Part shown: positions 1-10,800 of the stretch, one piece after another
Numbering within the stretch: the first letter of the stretch is position 1
Layout: each line of letters begins with the position of its first letter
Assembly: GCA_900318175.1 (NCBI GenBank)
Contig: ONJQ01000025.1
Location: 1-37,124 of the forward strand
Length of the DNA: 37,124 bases
DNA from: an uncultured Bacteroidales bacterium
GTDB taxonomy: Bacteria > Bacteroidota > Bacteroidia > Bacteroidales > P3
Direction: 5' to 3'
Notes under the pieces: generated by a model
Told to the model about the DNA's origin: nothing
Databases searched by the model: none
The model's input: only the letters and a program-made list of their open reading frames with translations
Program-made: the position numbers and the translations under genes

Positions 1-1013
1 ATCTGCCCGAAGATGCTTTGAAGAACCATCTGGTGGATACCCTCTGCTTTGAGCAGGACATCAAGTCCATTCTTAAAAATAGCTACGACGCCACCCGCAT
101 CGTAAAAGCCAAACGCTACGCCGAAAGCATCCGCAAAAAGAACTGCAAGGACCGCATAGCCATCATCTACGCTGAGGGCCAAGTTGTACCAGGAAAGAAC
201 GAGGGCACAGGGACTGCCGTCTATGGCGACGACATTGTCAAAGCTCTCACCGATGCCGCCGCTGACAAGGATGTGAAAGCCATCGTGCTGCGTGTCGATT
301 CTCCCGGTGGTGCAGTCACAGCATCCGAAAGCATGACCCGCGCCGTCATTGAAGCCAAGAAGGTGAAGCCCGTCATTGTCTCCATGAGTGGGCTGGCCGC
401 CAGCGCCGGATATGAGATTTCCTGTTTCGGCACCCGCATCGTGGCCCATCCCACCACACTCACTGGCAGCATCGGCGTGTTTGCCACCCTGCCCGAGATT
501 CAGAACCTGCTGCGCCAAAAGTTAGGCATCACCACCGACACCGTGAACACCAACCGCAACAGCACTGGCCTCACACTGTTCCGACCCCTCTCCCCCACCG
601 CTCGCGCCATGATGCAGCGCAATGTCGAGGACTTCTACATCACCTTCACTCAGCGCGTGGCCGATGGCCGTGGACTGACCCGCACCTACGTTGACAGCAT
701 CGCCCGCGGGCGTGTGTGGACAGGCTTGCAAGCCAAAGAGCTGGGATTAGTGGACACCCTGGGTGGACTCCCCTTGGCCTTCCGCATTGCCGCCGACGAG
801 GCTGGGGTGGACCTTGAGAAATGCAGCGTCGTCACCTTCCCCGCCCAAAAGAGCACATGGGAACTGCTCATGGAGCGCATAGATCAGAGCCAAGAGGAGG
901 AAATCAATGCCCGTATCAATGCCGTCATCCCCTTCTACAGCCAACTTGTCGAGTGGTCCCGCATGGAGCCCCTGCAGGCACGGCTGCCCTTTGCCATCAA
1001 CATCGACAACTAA
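1..1013 (+). CDS. sppA: Signal peptide peptidase SppA (S49), 3' part, cut by window edge
   Basis: This is the C-terminal part of a membrane-bound serine peptidase that degrades leftover signal peptides. The reading frame (codons starting at position 3) is open to the window edge, so the true start lies upstream and the in-frame TTG at 18 is not a start. Two S49 signatures are visible: VLRVDSPGGAVTASE, and MSGLAASAGYEISC, whose serine codon at 402-404 fits the nucleophile. In the long form of the family the catalytic lysine sits in the N-terminal half, which would be outside the window. The tail matches the usual SppA C-terminus, with VADGRGL and GRVWTGLQAKELGLVDTLGG. The stop is 15 nt before topB, so the two are probably cotranscribed. 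The family is clear; the missing N-terminus, including any membrane anchor, cannot be judged. Confidence 0.93.
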   Translation, partial: LPEDALKNHLVDTLCFEQDIKSILKNSYDATRIVKAKRYAESIRKKNCKDRIAIIYAEGQVVPGKNEGTGTAVYGDDIVKALTDAAADKDVKAIVLRVDSPGGAVTASESMTRAVIEAKKVKPVIVSMSGLAASAGYEISCFGTRIVAHPTTLTGSIGVFATLPEIQNLLRQKLGITTDTVNTNRNSTGLTLFRPLSPTARAMMQRNVEDFYITFTQRVADGRGLTRTYVDSIARGRVWTGLQAKELGLVDTLGGLPLAFRIAADEAGVDLEKCSVVTFPAQKSTWELLMERIDQSQEEEINARINAVIPFYSQLVEWSRMEPLQARLPFAINIDN

Positions 1014-1028
1014 GCACCCCCGCACGTA

Positions 1029-2966
1029 ATGATAGTCTGCATTGCCGAGAAGCCCTCCGTGGCGCGCGACATTGCCCGCATATTGGGGGCTACGACGAGC
1101 CACGACGGCTACATGGAAGGGAACGGGTACCAAGTAACGTGGACCTACGGCCACCTCTGCACCCTGAAAGAGCCCAACGACTATTCGCCATGGTGGAAGT
1201 CGTGGAGCCTGGACACCCTGCCCATGATTCCCGAGCGTTTCGGCATAAAGCTCATCGACAACGAGGGCTACGCCAAGCAATTCAACACCATCCAGCGTCT
1301 GATGCAAGCCGCCGACAGTATCGTGAACTGCGGCGACGCAGGCCAGGAGGGTGAACTGATACAGCGTTGGGTGATGCAGAAGGCCAAGGCCCACTGTCCT
1401 GTGAAGAGGCTGTGGATCTCGTCTATGACTGACGAAGCCATCCGCGAGGGCTTTGCCAACCTGAAGCCCCAGGACGACTACCAGTCTCTTTACGAGGCGG
1501 GGCTCTGCCGCGCCATCGGCGACTGGTTGCTGGGCATGAACGCCACCCGTCTCTACACCCTAAAATACCGTCAGGCACAACGGCAAGTGCTTTCTATTGG
1601 CAGAGTCCAGACCCCTACGCTGGCCATGATAGTGAATCGTCAGCTGGAGATACAGCACTTCAAACCCGAACAGTACTGGGTGCTTTCCACCATCTACCGC
1701 GATACCCTCTTTACCCTGAAGCAGTCAGATAAGGAGGACGACGAGGGCACTAAAAGCACAAAAGGACGTATCACCAGTGAGGAGGAAGGACGCAGAACTT
1801 TTGAAATGATTAAGGACCGCGAGTTTGAGGTGACCTCGGTGGCCAAGAAGGCTGGAAGCGAGGCGCCTCCTCGCCTATTCGACCTCACCAGCTTGCAGGT
1901 AGAATGCAATAAGAAGTTCTCCTTCTCGGCCGACGAGACACTACGCTACATCCAAAGTCTTTACGAGAAGAAATTCACCACCTATCCACGTGTCGACACC
2001 ACCTTCCTTAGCGACGACATCTATCCAAAGTGCCCCACTATCCTGCAAGGGCTGGTCCCTTACACCCCGCTTATCCAGCCCCTGATGGGTACCAAGCTAA
2101 AAAAGAGCAAGAAGGTATTCGACTCTTCGAAGGTGACCGACCACCACGCCATTATTCCCACTGGGGTGAATCCCGCCAACGGCGACATGACCCTCAACGA
2201 GAAGAAGGTCTTCGACCTCATCGCTCGCAGGTTCATCGCCGCTTTCTACCCCGACTGCAAGTTCTCCACCACCACCGTCACGGGAAAGGTGGATTCTGAA
2301 ACCGTAGAGACTGGAGGGAAAACAAAGAAATCGAAAATAGAGTTCAAAGCCACTGGTAAGCAGATTCTTGAACAGGGATGGCGCGATGTGTTCGCTTGGG
2401 GACGGGCCACTCGCGACACGGCTCAGGAGGATGACGACAAGAAAGGCGACGAGGAGAAGATGCTGCCTGATTTCCAGAAAGGGGAACGGGGGCCGCACAC
2501 GCCTACCCTCACCGAGAAATGGACACAGCCACCTAAGCCTTACACCGAAGCAACCCTGCTGCGTGCCATGGAGACCGCCGGCAAGACGGTGACAGACGAA
2601 GAACTGCGCGACGCTATGAAAGATAACGGCATTGGTCGCCCATCGACACGGGCAGCCATCATCGAAACCCTCTTCAAGCGCAATTACATCAGGAAAGAAC
2701 GAAAATCGTTGATTGCCACCCCTACAGGTATAGACCTCATCGGCATCATCCACGAAGATTTGCTGAAAAGCCCCGAACTGACCGGGCAATGGGAAAAGAA
2801 GCTACGCGAGATAGAGTCTCACCACTACGATGCCCGCCAGTTTATAGCCGAACTGAAACAGATGGTGTGGCAGATTGTGCAGGAGGTGAAATCGGACTTT
2901 AGCAACCGGCGCGTTGGAGCCTCGGAGCCAGAAGCCACGGCCGCCACTATCAAACAGACACCATGA
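1029..2966 (+). CDS. topB: DNA topoisomerase III (type IA)
   Basis: This enzyme breaks one DNA strand, passes the other through and reseals, decatenating replication and recombination intermediates. At 645 aa it is close to the usual TopB length. The Toprim domain opens with MIVCIAEKPSVAR (acidic residue E7). Its second motif reads GDAGQEGEL at residues 102-110 rather than the commoner DxDxEGE form. The active-site tyrosine is Y319 in the TTYPRVDT motif, followed by the conserved SKVTDHHAIIPTG block. The C-terminal part carries the DNA-binding signature GIGRPSTRAAII. No C-terminal zinc-finger cysteines are seen, as expected for TopB rather than TopA. It lies 15 nt after sppA and overlaps truA by 4 nt (ATGA), which indicates translational coupling. 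Confidence 0.95.
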   Translation: MIVCIAEKPSVARDIARILGATTSHDGYMEGNGYQVTWTYGHLCTLKEPNDYSPWWKSWSLDTLPMIPERFGIKLIDNEGYAKQFNTIQRLMQAADSIVNCGDAGQEGELIQRWVMQKAKAHCPVKRLWISSMTDEAIREGFANLKPQDDYQSLYEAGLCRAIGDWLLGMNATRLYTLKYRQAQRQVLSIGRVQTPTLAMIVNRQLEIQHFKPEQYWVLSTIYRDTLFTLKQSDKEDDEGTKSTKGRITSEEEGRRTFEMIKDREFEVTSVAKKAGSEAPPRLFDLTSLQVECNKKFSFSADETLRYIQSLYEKKFTTYPRVDTTFLSDDIYPKCPTILQGLVPYTPLIQPLMGTKLKKSKKVFDSSKVTDHHAIIPTGVNPANGDMTLNEKKVFDLIARRFIAAFYPDCKFSTTTVTGKVDSETVETGGKTKKSKIEFKATGKQILEQGWRDVFAWGRATRDTAQEDDDKKGDEEKMLPDFQKGERGPHTPTLTEKWTQPPKPYTEATLLRAMETAGKTVTDEELRDAMKDNGIGRPSTRAAIIETLFKRNYIRKERKSLIATPTGIDLIGIIHEDLLKSPELTGQWEKKLREIESHHYDARQFIAELKQMVWQIVQEVKSDFSNRRVGASEPEATAATIKQTP

Positions 2967-3742
2967 GATACTTCATACACCTGGCCTACAACGGCACGAA
3001 CTACTGCGGATGGCAGACCCAGCCCGAACTGCCCACGGTGCAACTCACTTTGGAGCAAGCTCTCACTACCCTGCTTCGTTGTCCCATAGCTATTGTGGGC
3101 TGTGGTCGCACGGACACCGGCGTTCATGCCTCCGACTTTTACGCCCACTTCGACTACCCCACCGATGAACGTCCCTCCTTCGACCCGCAGCAACTGGCCT
3201 TCAAATTAAACAGCTTCCTGCCAGCTGACATTGCCATCTTTGACATCTTCCCAGTCAAGGACAATGCCCACGCCCGTTTCGACGCCACCGCCAGGACCTA
3301 TCAATACCACGTCAGCGACCGCCGTCTGCCCTTCTGCCAAGGGATGTACAGCCGCATCTATTTCCAGCCGGACATCGAATTGATGAACCGAGCTGCAGAA
3401 ATTCTGATGGAATATGACGATTTCACCAGTTTTGCCAAACTGCACACCCAAGTGAAAACCAACATCTGCCATCTGAGCCAAGCCCATTGGGACACCGAAG
3501 GTGAGCAGTGGGTATTTACCATCCGTAGTAACCGTTTCCTGCGCAACATGGTGCGTTCGGTCACGGGAACGCTGCTCGACGTTGGGCGTGGCAAACTCTC
3601 CCTCGACGGGCTCAGGCAAATCATTGAGCGTAAAGACCGTTGCGCCGCCGGAGTCTCCATGCCACCACAAGGGCTTTTCCTCACCCGGGTGGAATACCCT
3701 TGGGAAACGATACGTATCACCAATCAATTCCAAACAACATGA
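2963..3742 (+). CDS. truA: tRNA pseudouridine(38-40) synthase TruA
   Basis: TruA isomerises uridines 38-40 in the anticodon arm of tRNAs to pseudouridine. The 259-aa protein begins RYFIHLAYNGTNYCGWQ, the typical first strand of the family. The catalytic aspartate is D51 in the GCGRTDTGVHA motif (codon 3113-3115). Further family marks are the FDATARTYQYHV block near residue 110, the DFTSFAK segment, and the RSNRFLRNMVRSVTGTLLDVG helix that closes the active site. The ATG overlaps the topB stop codon, and its own TGA overlaps the prmA start in the same way, so topB-truA-prmA appears to be one translationally coupled unit. Nothing unusual was seen. Confidence 0.96.
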   Translation: MRYFIHLAYNGTNYCGWQTQPELPTVQLTLEQALTTLLRCPIAIVGCGRTDTGVHASDFYAHFDYPTDERPSFDPQQLAFKLNSFLPADIAIFDIFPVKDNAHARFDATARTYQYHVSDRRLPFCQGMYSRIYFQPDIELMNRAAEILMEYDDFTSFAKLHTQVKTNICHLSQAHWDTEGEQWVFTIRSNRFLRNMVRSVTGTLLDVGRGKLSLDGLRQIIERKDRCAAGVSMPPQGLFLTRVEYPWETIRITNQFQTT

Positions 3743-4596
3743 AATACACCGAAGTCAACTTCACTATTGCCCCCCTTGACCCCTGTCGCGACCTCCTGGT
3801 CGATGCACTGGGCAACGAAGGTCCCTATGACAGTTTTGTCGAGATCCCCTACGGGCTGAAAGCCTACGTCCCTTCCACCCAGTTTGACAAGGAGTGGCTC
3901 CAACAGCAGGTGGACAACTTGCAGGACTTGGCATCCATCCAATACTCCCACCAAGAAATGCCCGACAAGAACTGGAACGAGGAGTGGGAGAAGCAGCATA
4001 AGCCCGTGCTTGTTGTTGCCGACAACGGAAAGCAGGTATGGGTGCGCGCACCTTTCCACGACCACCGAGCCGATGTCGACTACGAAATCGAGATCGAACC
4101 CAAGATGTCCTTCGGCACCGCCCATCACCCTACCACCTACATGATGCTCTCCTATGTCGCGGAGATACCCCTGCAAGGTAAAAGGGTACTCGACATGGGC
4201 TGCGGCACCGCCGTCCTGGCCATCCTGGCTAAGATGCGTGGAGCAGCGTATGTGGAGGCCATAGATATTGACGAATGGGCTTACAACAACGCCCTTGAAA
4301 ACGCTCAACGCAACAACACAGACCTCACCATCCGTATCGGCGATGCCGACCTTCTGCGACATCACTCAACCGACGAGACACCTTTCGACATAGTCATCGC
4401 CAATATCAACCGCAACATCCTCCTTCACGACATGGATGCCTATGCTTCCGTCCTCGCCCAAGGCGGGATGATGCTGCTGAGCGGTTTCTACGAATGCGAT
4501 ACACCGGCACTTCAGCAGGAAGCAGAAAAATATGGCCTGCAGTTGCTGGAGCAAAAGGTACGCGACGGCTGGTGTTCATTACGCTTCGGACATTGA
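3739..4596 (+). CDS. prmA: Ribosomal protein L11 methyltransferase PrmA
   Basis: PrmA uses S-adenosylmethionine to methylate ribosomal protein L11. The frame is open upstream to 3640, but I chose the ATG at 3739: the protein then starts MKYTEVNFTI, a normal PrmA beginning, and the start forms an ATGA overlap with the truA stop. The 285-aa product has the PrmA-specific loop MSFGTAHHPTT (residues 123-133), SAM motif I LDMGCGTAVLAI (151-162), the acidic AIDIDEWA strand (174-181) and the catalytic-type ANINRNIL motif (221-228). It is slightly shorter than many bacterial homologues because the N-terminal substrate-recognition domain is compact, which I believe is common in this phylum. It is the last gene of the sppA-topB-truA-prmA run. 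Confidence 0.94.
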   Translation: MKYTEVNFTIAPLDPCRDLLVDALGNEGPYDSFVEIPYGLKAYVPSTQFDKEWLQQQVDNLQDLASIQYSHQEMPDKNWNEEWEKQHKPVLVVADNGKQVWVRAPFHDHRADVDYEIEIEPKMSFGTAHHPTTYMMLSYVAEIPLQGKRVLDMGCGTAVLAILAKMRGAAYVEAIDIDEWAYNNALENAQRNNTDLTIRIGDADLLRHHSTDETPFDIVIANINRNILLHDMDAYASVLAQGGMMLLSGFYECDTPALQQEAEKYGLQLLEQKVRDGWCSLRFGH

Positions 4597-4613
4597 ACCG
4601 ATGGCAGTTTTTA

Positions 4614-4641
4614 ACAGCATGTTAATAATAATCCATGCTGT
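4614..4641 (+). terminator. Weak hairpin after prmA
   Basis: The 8-bp arms ACAGCATG (4614-4621) and CATGCTGT (4634-4641) pair across a 12-nt AT-rich loop, 17 nt after the prmA stop. There is no downstream T-run, so this is at best a weak or factor-assisted terminator. It may instead be chance structure. Confidence 0.3.
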
Positions 4642-4645
4642 AAAA

Positions 4646-4675
4646 TTGCATTGTCGGGAAAAAGTTGTATCTTTG
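4646..4675 (+). promoter_or_regulatory. Bacteroidota-type promoter for the T9SS adhesin
   Basis: The -7 box TATCTTTG (4668-4675) matches the TAnnTTTG consensus of the phylum. A TTG lies at 4646-4648, 19 nt upstream, which is an appropriate -33 spacing. Transcription would begin near 4682, leaving an unusually long leader of about 150 nt before the ATG at 4832. Confidence 0.7.
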
Positions 4676-4745
4676 CTTTTTCAAAGGGAACACCTATTAT
4701 GTCTGTCGATTTACATAATTTAATTATTATCAATCGTATAAACAT

Positions 4746-4777
4746 TTTTCATTGCACTTGTTTCAGTGCAATGAAAA
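4746..4777 (+). promoter_or_regulatory. Perfect 13-bp hairpin in the adhesin mRNA leader
   Basis: Arms 4746-4758 (TTTTCATTGCACT) and 4765-4777 (AGTGCAATGAAAA) are exact reverse complements around a 6-nt loop, TGTTTC. The hairpin sits midway between the predicted transcription start and the start codon. It lacks a following T-run, so it does not look like an intrinsic terminator. A role in mRNA stability or as a binding site is inference. Confidence 0.65.
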
Positions 4778-4831
4778 CTTATTCGGACAATCATATTTTC
4801 AAATCAATTATTAATTAAAAATCACAAATTT

Positions 4832-7800
4832 ATGAAAGCATTTTTACGTTCTCTGACGCTCGTTGCGGCACTATGTGTCGGATGGGCAGCGAATGCGCAA
4901 TCGCTGGCGGACTACACGTACGCCACGGGAGTGGATGCTACCAAGTGGGTTACCATTACCGACAGCACCAACCTGCTGGGTACTGGCAACGCCGACGGCC
5001 GTGCATCCTCGTTGCAGAACATTGGGTTCACCTTCCCCTTTGGCGAAGATGTGTACACCCAGTTCTCCGTCAACTCCGACGGTAACCTCCGTCTGGGTTC
5101 CACAGTAACAGGCACGAGTGCCTACACTACGCCATTCAACACCAACGCCAACTCCAACAATCCCAAGATTAATTTCCTGGGTTGCGATGGCTATTTCCTC
5201 GACACGATTCACTATGTCTATGCCGAGAACACCGTCGACGCCAACAACGACAGCATCTTAGCTGTGGAGTTCTGCCTTGGCACCTACACTTCTGCCACTC
5301 GTAGCCAAAAATACAAATGGCAGATTCACATGTATCCTTCCGGCAAAATCGAAGTCATCATGGCTTCCACCGCACCCAACAATGCACCTGCCACTACCAA
5401 CCAGAAAGGTCTTTGTGTAAACTCCCAAGACGGTTGGATTATTGACTCCGACAACATTGCCACCCACTTCACCTCGGGTACTACCATAACCTGGCCTTCA
5501 GGCTCATGGCCTGCCCCCAACACCTATTACACCTTTACAAGACCTATTATCACTTGTCCCCGTCCTGCTGCCATCACTGTCAGCAATATCACCACAACTA
5601 CCGCCACCGTCACCTTTACCCCTTCAGGAACCGAGACAGCATGGGTTGGTACAATCACTCCCGGCATCATGGGCATGAACACCATCACCCTGACCGACAC
5701 TGTCGCCAACCTGATGATGCTTGCCCCCAACACTGAATATACTGTCAGCGTCCGTGCTATCTGCGGCGTTGGTGACACCAGCTCTGAAAGGACCGCCACT
5801 TTCAGAACCCTGTGCTCCACTTTGACTGGCCTCGACCTCCCCTACACCGAGGATTTCGAGGCCTACGGCACCGGCTCCGCCAACCCCATCAGCCCCTGCT
5901 GGACTAAGGGCACCAACAGCTCTACCGCTTATCCTTACCCCTACTCCACCGCCGCCATCAACGGCACCAGAGGTCTCTATTTCTATAGCTACAAACCCAG
6001 TTCACCCACCGGCAATTCATATTATTGCTATGCTGCGCTGCCTGAACTGGATGCCTCCCTCGATGTTTCAGGGCTCACCCTCCGTTTCTACTCCAAACGT
6101 TACTCCTCTACCACTGCCACTTACCGCTCTCTGATTCAGGTTGGCGTCATGACCGACCCCACCGACATCTCCACTTTCGAACTGGTTCAGCTGGTCGACA
6201 TGACCTCCTTGCCCGCATCCACCATTCAGTTCAACGAAATCGACTTCGCCAATTACACTGGCACCGGCAAATACATCGCTTTCTACGCTCCTGTGGTTGA
6301 CACCGATGGTGCTACTGCCACCAACTACATCTACATCGACGATGTCCAGTTGGTCACCACTCCCACCTGTTACCGTCCCACCAATGTTGTTGTAAGCAAT
6401 ACCTCCGTTTCTTCAGCCACCGTCTCGTGGACACCTGCCGATCCATCCAACAATAACTTCGTGGTTGCCTACAATGCTGTAAGTGATGGCCTCAGCGTGA
6501 TGACTTACGACACCGTCATCGGCACCACCGCCACCTTGACAGGTCTGTCTCAGGCCACCTTCTATGACGTGAAAGTCAAAGCCATTTGCAGTGCCACCGA
6601 CCATAGCGAATGGAGCATGCCCACCTCATTCGCCACTATAATGATACCCACTCCTATCCTTACCCACATGCCTTACAGCGAGGGATTCGAAAGCCCCTCC
6701 ACCTGGATGCTCGCCAACGACAATATCAACAAGTGGGTTGTAGGTGAAGCCATCAACAACGGCGGCACCAAATCATTGTATATTTCCAACGACGGTGGCG
6801 TCTCGAACGCTTACACCGTGTCGGGTACTCAATGGTCCTATGCCGTCAAGACTTTCTCCTTCCTGTCAGGCAATGTAGCTTTCTCTTTCGACTGGAAGGC
6901 AACCGGTGAAAGCAACTACGATTACCTGCGTGCTTTCCTTGTTCCCATAAATAATAATTTCTCCGGAGGCGTAAGCCCCAATGGTGCTTCACCTTATAGT
7001 TTCCGCAGCACCAATCCCGAAGGCTGGATTCCTCTTGATGGCGGTTCCAAGCTTAACCTCAGCAGCTCCAATTGGTTGACACAGATGGACACTGTCACTT
7101 TCGACAGCACTTCCATATACAATCTTGTATTCATTTGGGCCAACGATGCCAGCGGCGGATCTCAGCCTCCCGTAGCCATCGACAACCTCAGTATCACTGT
7201 TGTTCCCGACAATCCTTGCGTCACTCCCACCGACTTGACCGTGACCGATTTGACCGACACCAGTGTTGTTGTCTCTTGGACACCTGACGAGTCCAGCCTG
7301 CCATTCTTCGGCGTTCAAATAACTGATCCTACTCAGTCCTACTTCTTCTTAACTGCCGACACTTTCTTCTCGATTTCAGGACTTACCCCCAACACTGCAT
7401 ACTCTGTATCTGTGCTCTCTTTCTGCGACACTGTGAATGCTGTGACCAGTGAATACACTGCTCCCGTCACCTTCACTACCCCCAACTCCTTATGTTCTTC
7501 CATCGTTGTCGATGCCAACAATCCTTTCTACGAGACCTTCGACACCACCTCTGCCACGCTCGAATGCTGGAATAATGAATCCAGAGATGGCGGTCCCTCT
7601 TGGATTGTCAACAACCACTCGAACAGCGGTACTTTCTCCGCTTATAGCGGCGATGCCTACTTCATCAATGGTCGTAGCGGCAATGGCTATGGCACTCTCT
7701 ATACTCCCGTTTTAGACCTCACTGGTTCCGACTACGCCACCCTCGACTTCGTCTATATCAACCCCCAGTGGACTGGTGACCAGAATGTGCTCACTGTCCT

Positions 7801-10800
7801 TTACCGCAACAGCGACACCGCTGCTTGGGACACCCTTGCCACTTACAATACCGATGTCACCACTTGGACACCTGTCTCGCTGACCATCCCCACCGTCTCC
7901 AGCACCCTGCAGATTGCCTTCGACGCCTACAACGCCTATGGCTACTGCATCGCTATCGACAGCTTGGTGGTCTCTGCTCCCGCCAGCTACTGCGAACCCA
8001 ACCCCACTTCTTGCGACGGCCAGGGTATCACCAATGTGAGCTTCGGCAATGGCGACGAAATTGTCAACAACAGCCAGCGTCCCACCAGCTCACCCTTCTA
8101 TGGCGACTACCACGACATGGTCGGTGCCGTGCCTGCCGGCAACACTGTTAACCTGAACATCACCTATGCCACCGGCTTCACTTATGGTACTATCGTCTGG
8201 GTCGACTGGGACAACAGCCACTCCTTCGACAGCAACGAGGTTGTCTTTGTTGGCACTTCTCCCAGCACCAACCCCACGGTCTTCCCCGCCGGTTTCATTA
8301 TTCCCTCCTCTCAGCCTACTGGTGTCTATCGCATGCGCATAGCAGGTGCTGACAGCCGTTTCGACAGCTACACAGGCTCCATCGAAGCCGCCGCAGCCGC
8401 CGATCCTTGCTTCACCTCTACATGGGCTGTGGCTCATGACTACTCGCTGCATGTGCTGCCCTCTGCTTCCTGCTCCGATCCTTACAACGTCTCTGTCGTC
8501 AATGTCACTCCCACCAGTGCCACCATCACCTGGGATGCCGACAGCACCCAAACCAATTTCGAAGTGCGCTACACTGTTGCCGATACTGTTGCTTACACTA
8601 ACATCAACGTCCTTGGCACCACCACCACCATCTCCGGCCTCCTGCCCGAGACTCATTACAACGTCTCTGTCAGAGCCTTGTGCAGTGTTACCGACCAGAG
8701 CAACTGGAGCCAGCATGCTACCTTCTTCACTGGCTACTGCCAGCCCAACCCCACCTCTTGCGACAACTATGGCATCTCCAATGTCACCTTCGGTACCGGT
8801 ACTGAAGTTGTCAACAACGGCCAGCGTCCCACCAGCGCTCCCTACTATGGCAACTACTACGACATGGTTGGTGCCGTCAATGCTGGCAGCATGCTCAACC
8901 TCAACATCACCTATGCAACTGGCTACACCTACGGCACCGTCGTTTGGGTCGACTGGGACAATAGCCTCTCCTTCGACAGCGACGAGGTTGTCTTTGTTGG
9001 CACTTCCACCAGCACCAATCCTACCGTCCTCAATGCAGGCTTCGTCATTTCCAGCACACAGGACACCGGTGTCTATCGCATGCGTATTGCCGGCGCCGAC
9101 AGCTATTTCGACAGCTACACCGGCTCCATCGAAGCCGCTGCTAACGCCAATCCCTGCTTCACCAGTTCATACGCTGTGGTTCACGACTATAGCCTGCATG
9201 TCCTGCCTCAAGCAGCTTGTGCTGAGCCTTACAACGTGACCGTAAGCGGCATCACCGCCCACACAGCCACCGTCTCCTGGACACCTGCCGACAGCACCCA
9301 GACCAATTTCAGAGTCCGCTATGCCATCGACTCTCTCTCCTCTTATTATGTCAATGTCACTGGCACCTCCTACACCCTCACCGGTCTCTACGACAACACC
9401 GCCTACACGGTTGATGTCAAGGCTGTATGCAGCACCACCGACCAGAGCGACTGGAGCACACCTGCCACCTTCACCACCTCTTGCGATGCCATCGCAGTTA
9501 CCGCTGCCAACCCCTATTACGAGACATTTGATAACAATTCTGTTACCCTCAACTGCTGGCAGAACACTGGCGAAAAATGGTTTATCGGCACCAGCGGCGC
9601 AGGTGGACACGCTGCCTATAGCGGCAACTCCGCCTTTGCCAACGGCACTGGCTCGGGTCAGGACACCCTCCTCTCTCCCGTTTTCGACATCTCTGGTTAC
9701 GAAAGCGCAGTCCTCAGCTTCGTTTACATCAACCCCAATTGGAGTGGCGACCAGAACGAACTCTCTGTCAAATATCGCAATTCTGCCGATTCTGCTTGGA
9801 ACCTCCTCGCTGTTTACACCACCAATGTCGGTAACTGGACTCCTGTCTCGCTGGTCATCCCCACAGTCTCCAGCACTACACAGATTGCTTTCAACTTTGC
9901 CGACAACTGGGGCTACTGCGTAGGTATCGACAGCCTCATACTCGCTCCTGTCTCCACCTACGACATCACCCTCGGTGTCTCCGATGTCACGATGGGTACC
10001 ACCATCCCGGCTCCTGGCACCTATGCTTACAATCCTGGCGACACGCTGACCATCACTGCACTGGCTGCCTCTCATCGCCACTTCGTACAGTGGAACGATG
10101 GCGACACCCATGCTGTCCGCACCATCGTGGTCTCTGGCAATGCAACCTACACTGCTGAGTTCGACTACGACTCTGTCACCATCATCTTCGCCAATGCCGA
10201 CACCGCCATGGGCACCATCTCACCTGTTCCCGGTGTATACATCTATCATGTAGGCGACACCATCAATGCCCAGGCTGTTGCCAACACCGGTTATCACTTT
10301 GCCAACTGGTACATCAGCATCGGCACACTGCTCGACTCCATCAACATCAACCCGCTCGATTCTGTCGTTCCCTCCTATATGGCTGGTATCGAGATGACCA
10401 TTACTCCCAACTTCGTTGCCAACAACTACACAATCAACGTCTACTCCAATGACGACAACCTCGGTACCACCACTGGCACCGGCTCCTATGCCTACAACAC
10501 CACGGCCACCATTGCCGCCATACCCGCAGCCAACTGCCTGTTTGTTGAGTGGAACGATGGCGACACCAATGCTGTCCGCACCATCCTCGTCACCGGCAAC
10601 GCCTCCTACACTGCCACCTTCCAGCGCATTCCTCAGCACACACTGACTCTCACGGCTGTTGACGGTCAGGGTACTGTGACGGGTGCCGGCACCTATTATG
10701 AGGGCCAGTCGGTCACCATCAGCGCCACCTCCAACCCGGGCTACCACTTCTACGGCTGGGGCGTTATCAACTCGGCTGTTCTTGACTCCAGCTACATAGT

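Noticed and set aside
18-20. TTG start codon for sppA
   Set aside because: The frame is open to the window edge and the protein lacks its N-terminal half, so this is an internal leucine codon.
3640-3738. Upstream start for prmA
   Set aside because: The extra residues would be encoded inside truA and do not resemble PrmA. ATG 3739 gives the family N-terminus and an ATGA overlap.
4746-4777. Intrinsic terminator in the adhesin leader
   Set aside because: The stem is perfect, but the downstream flank is A-rich and then mixed with no T-run, so it is treated as a leader structure instead.
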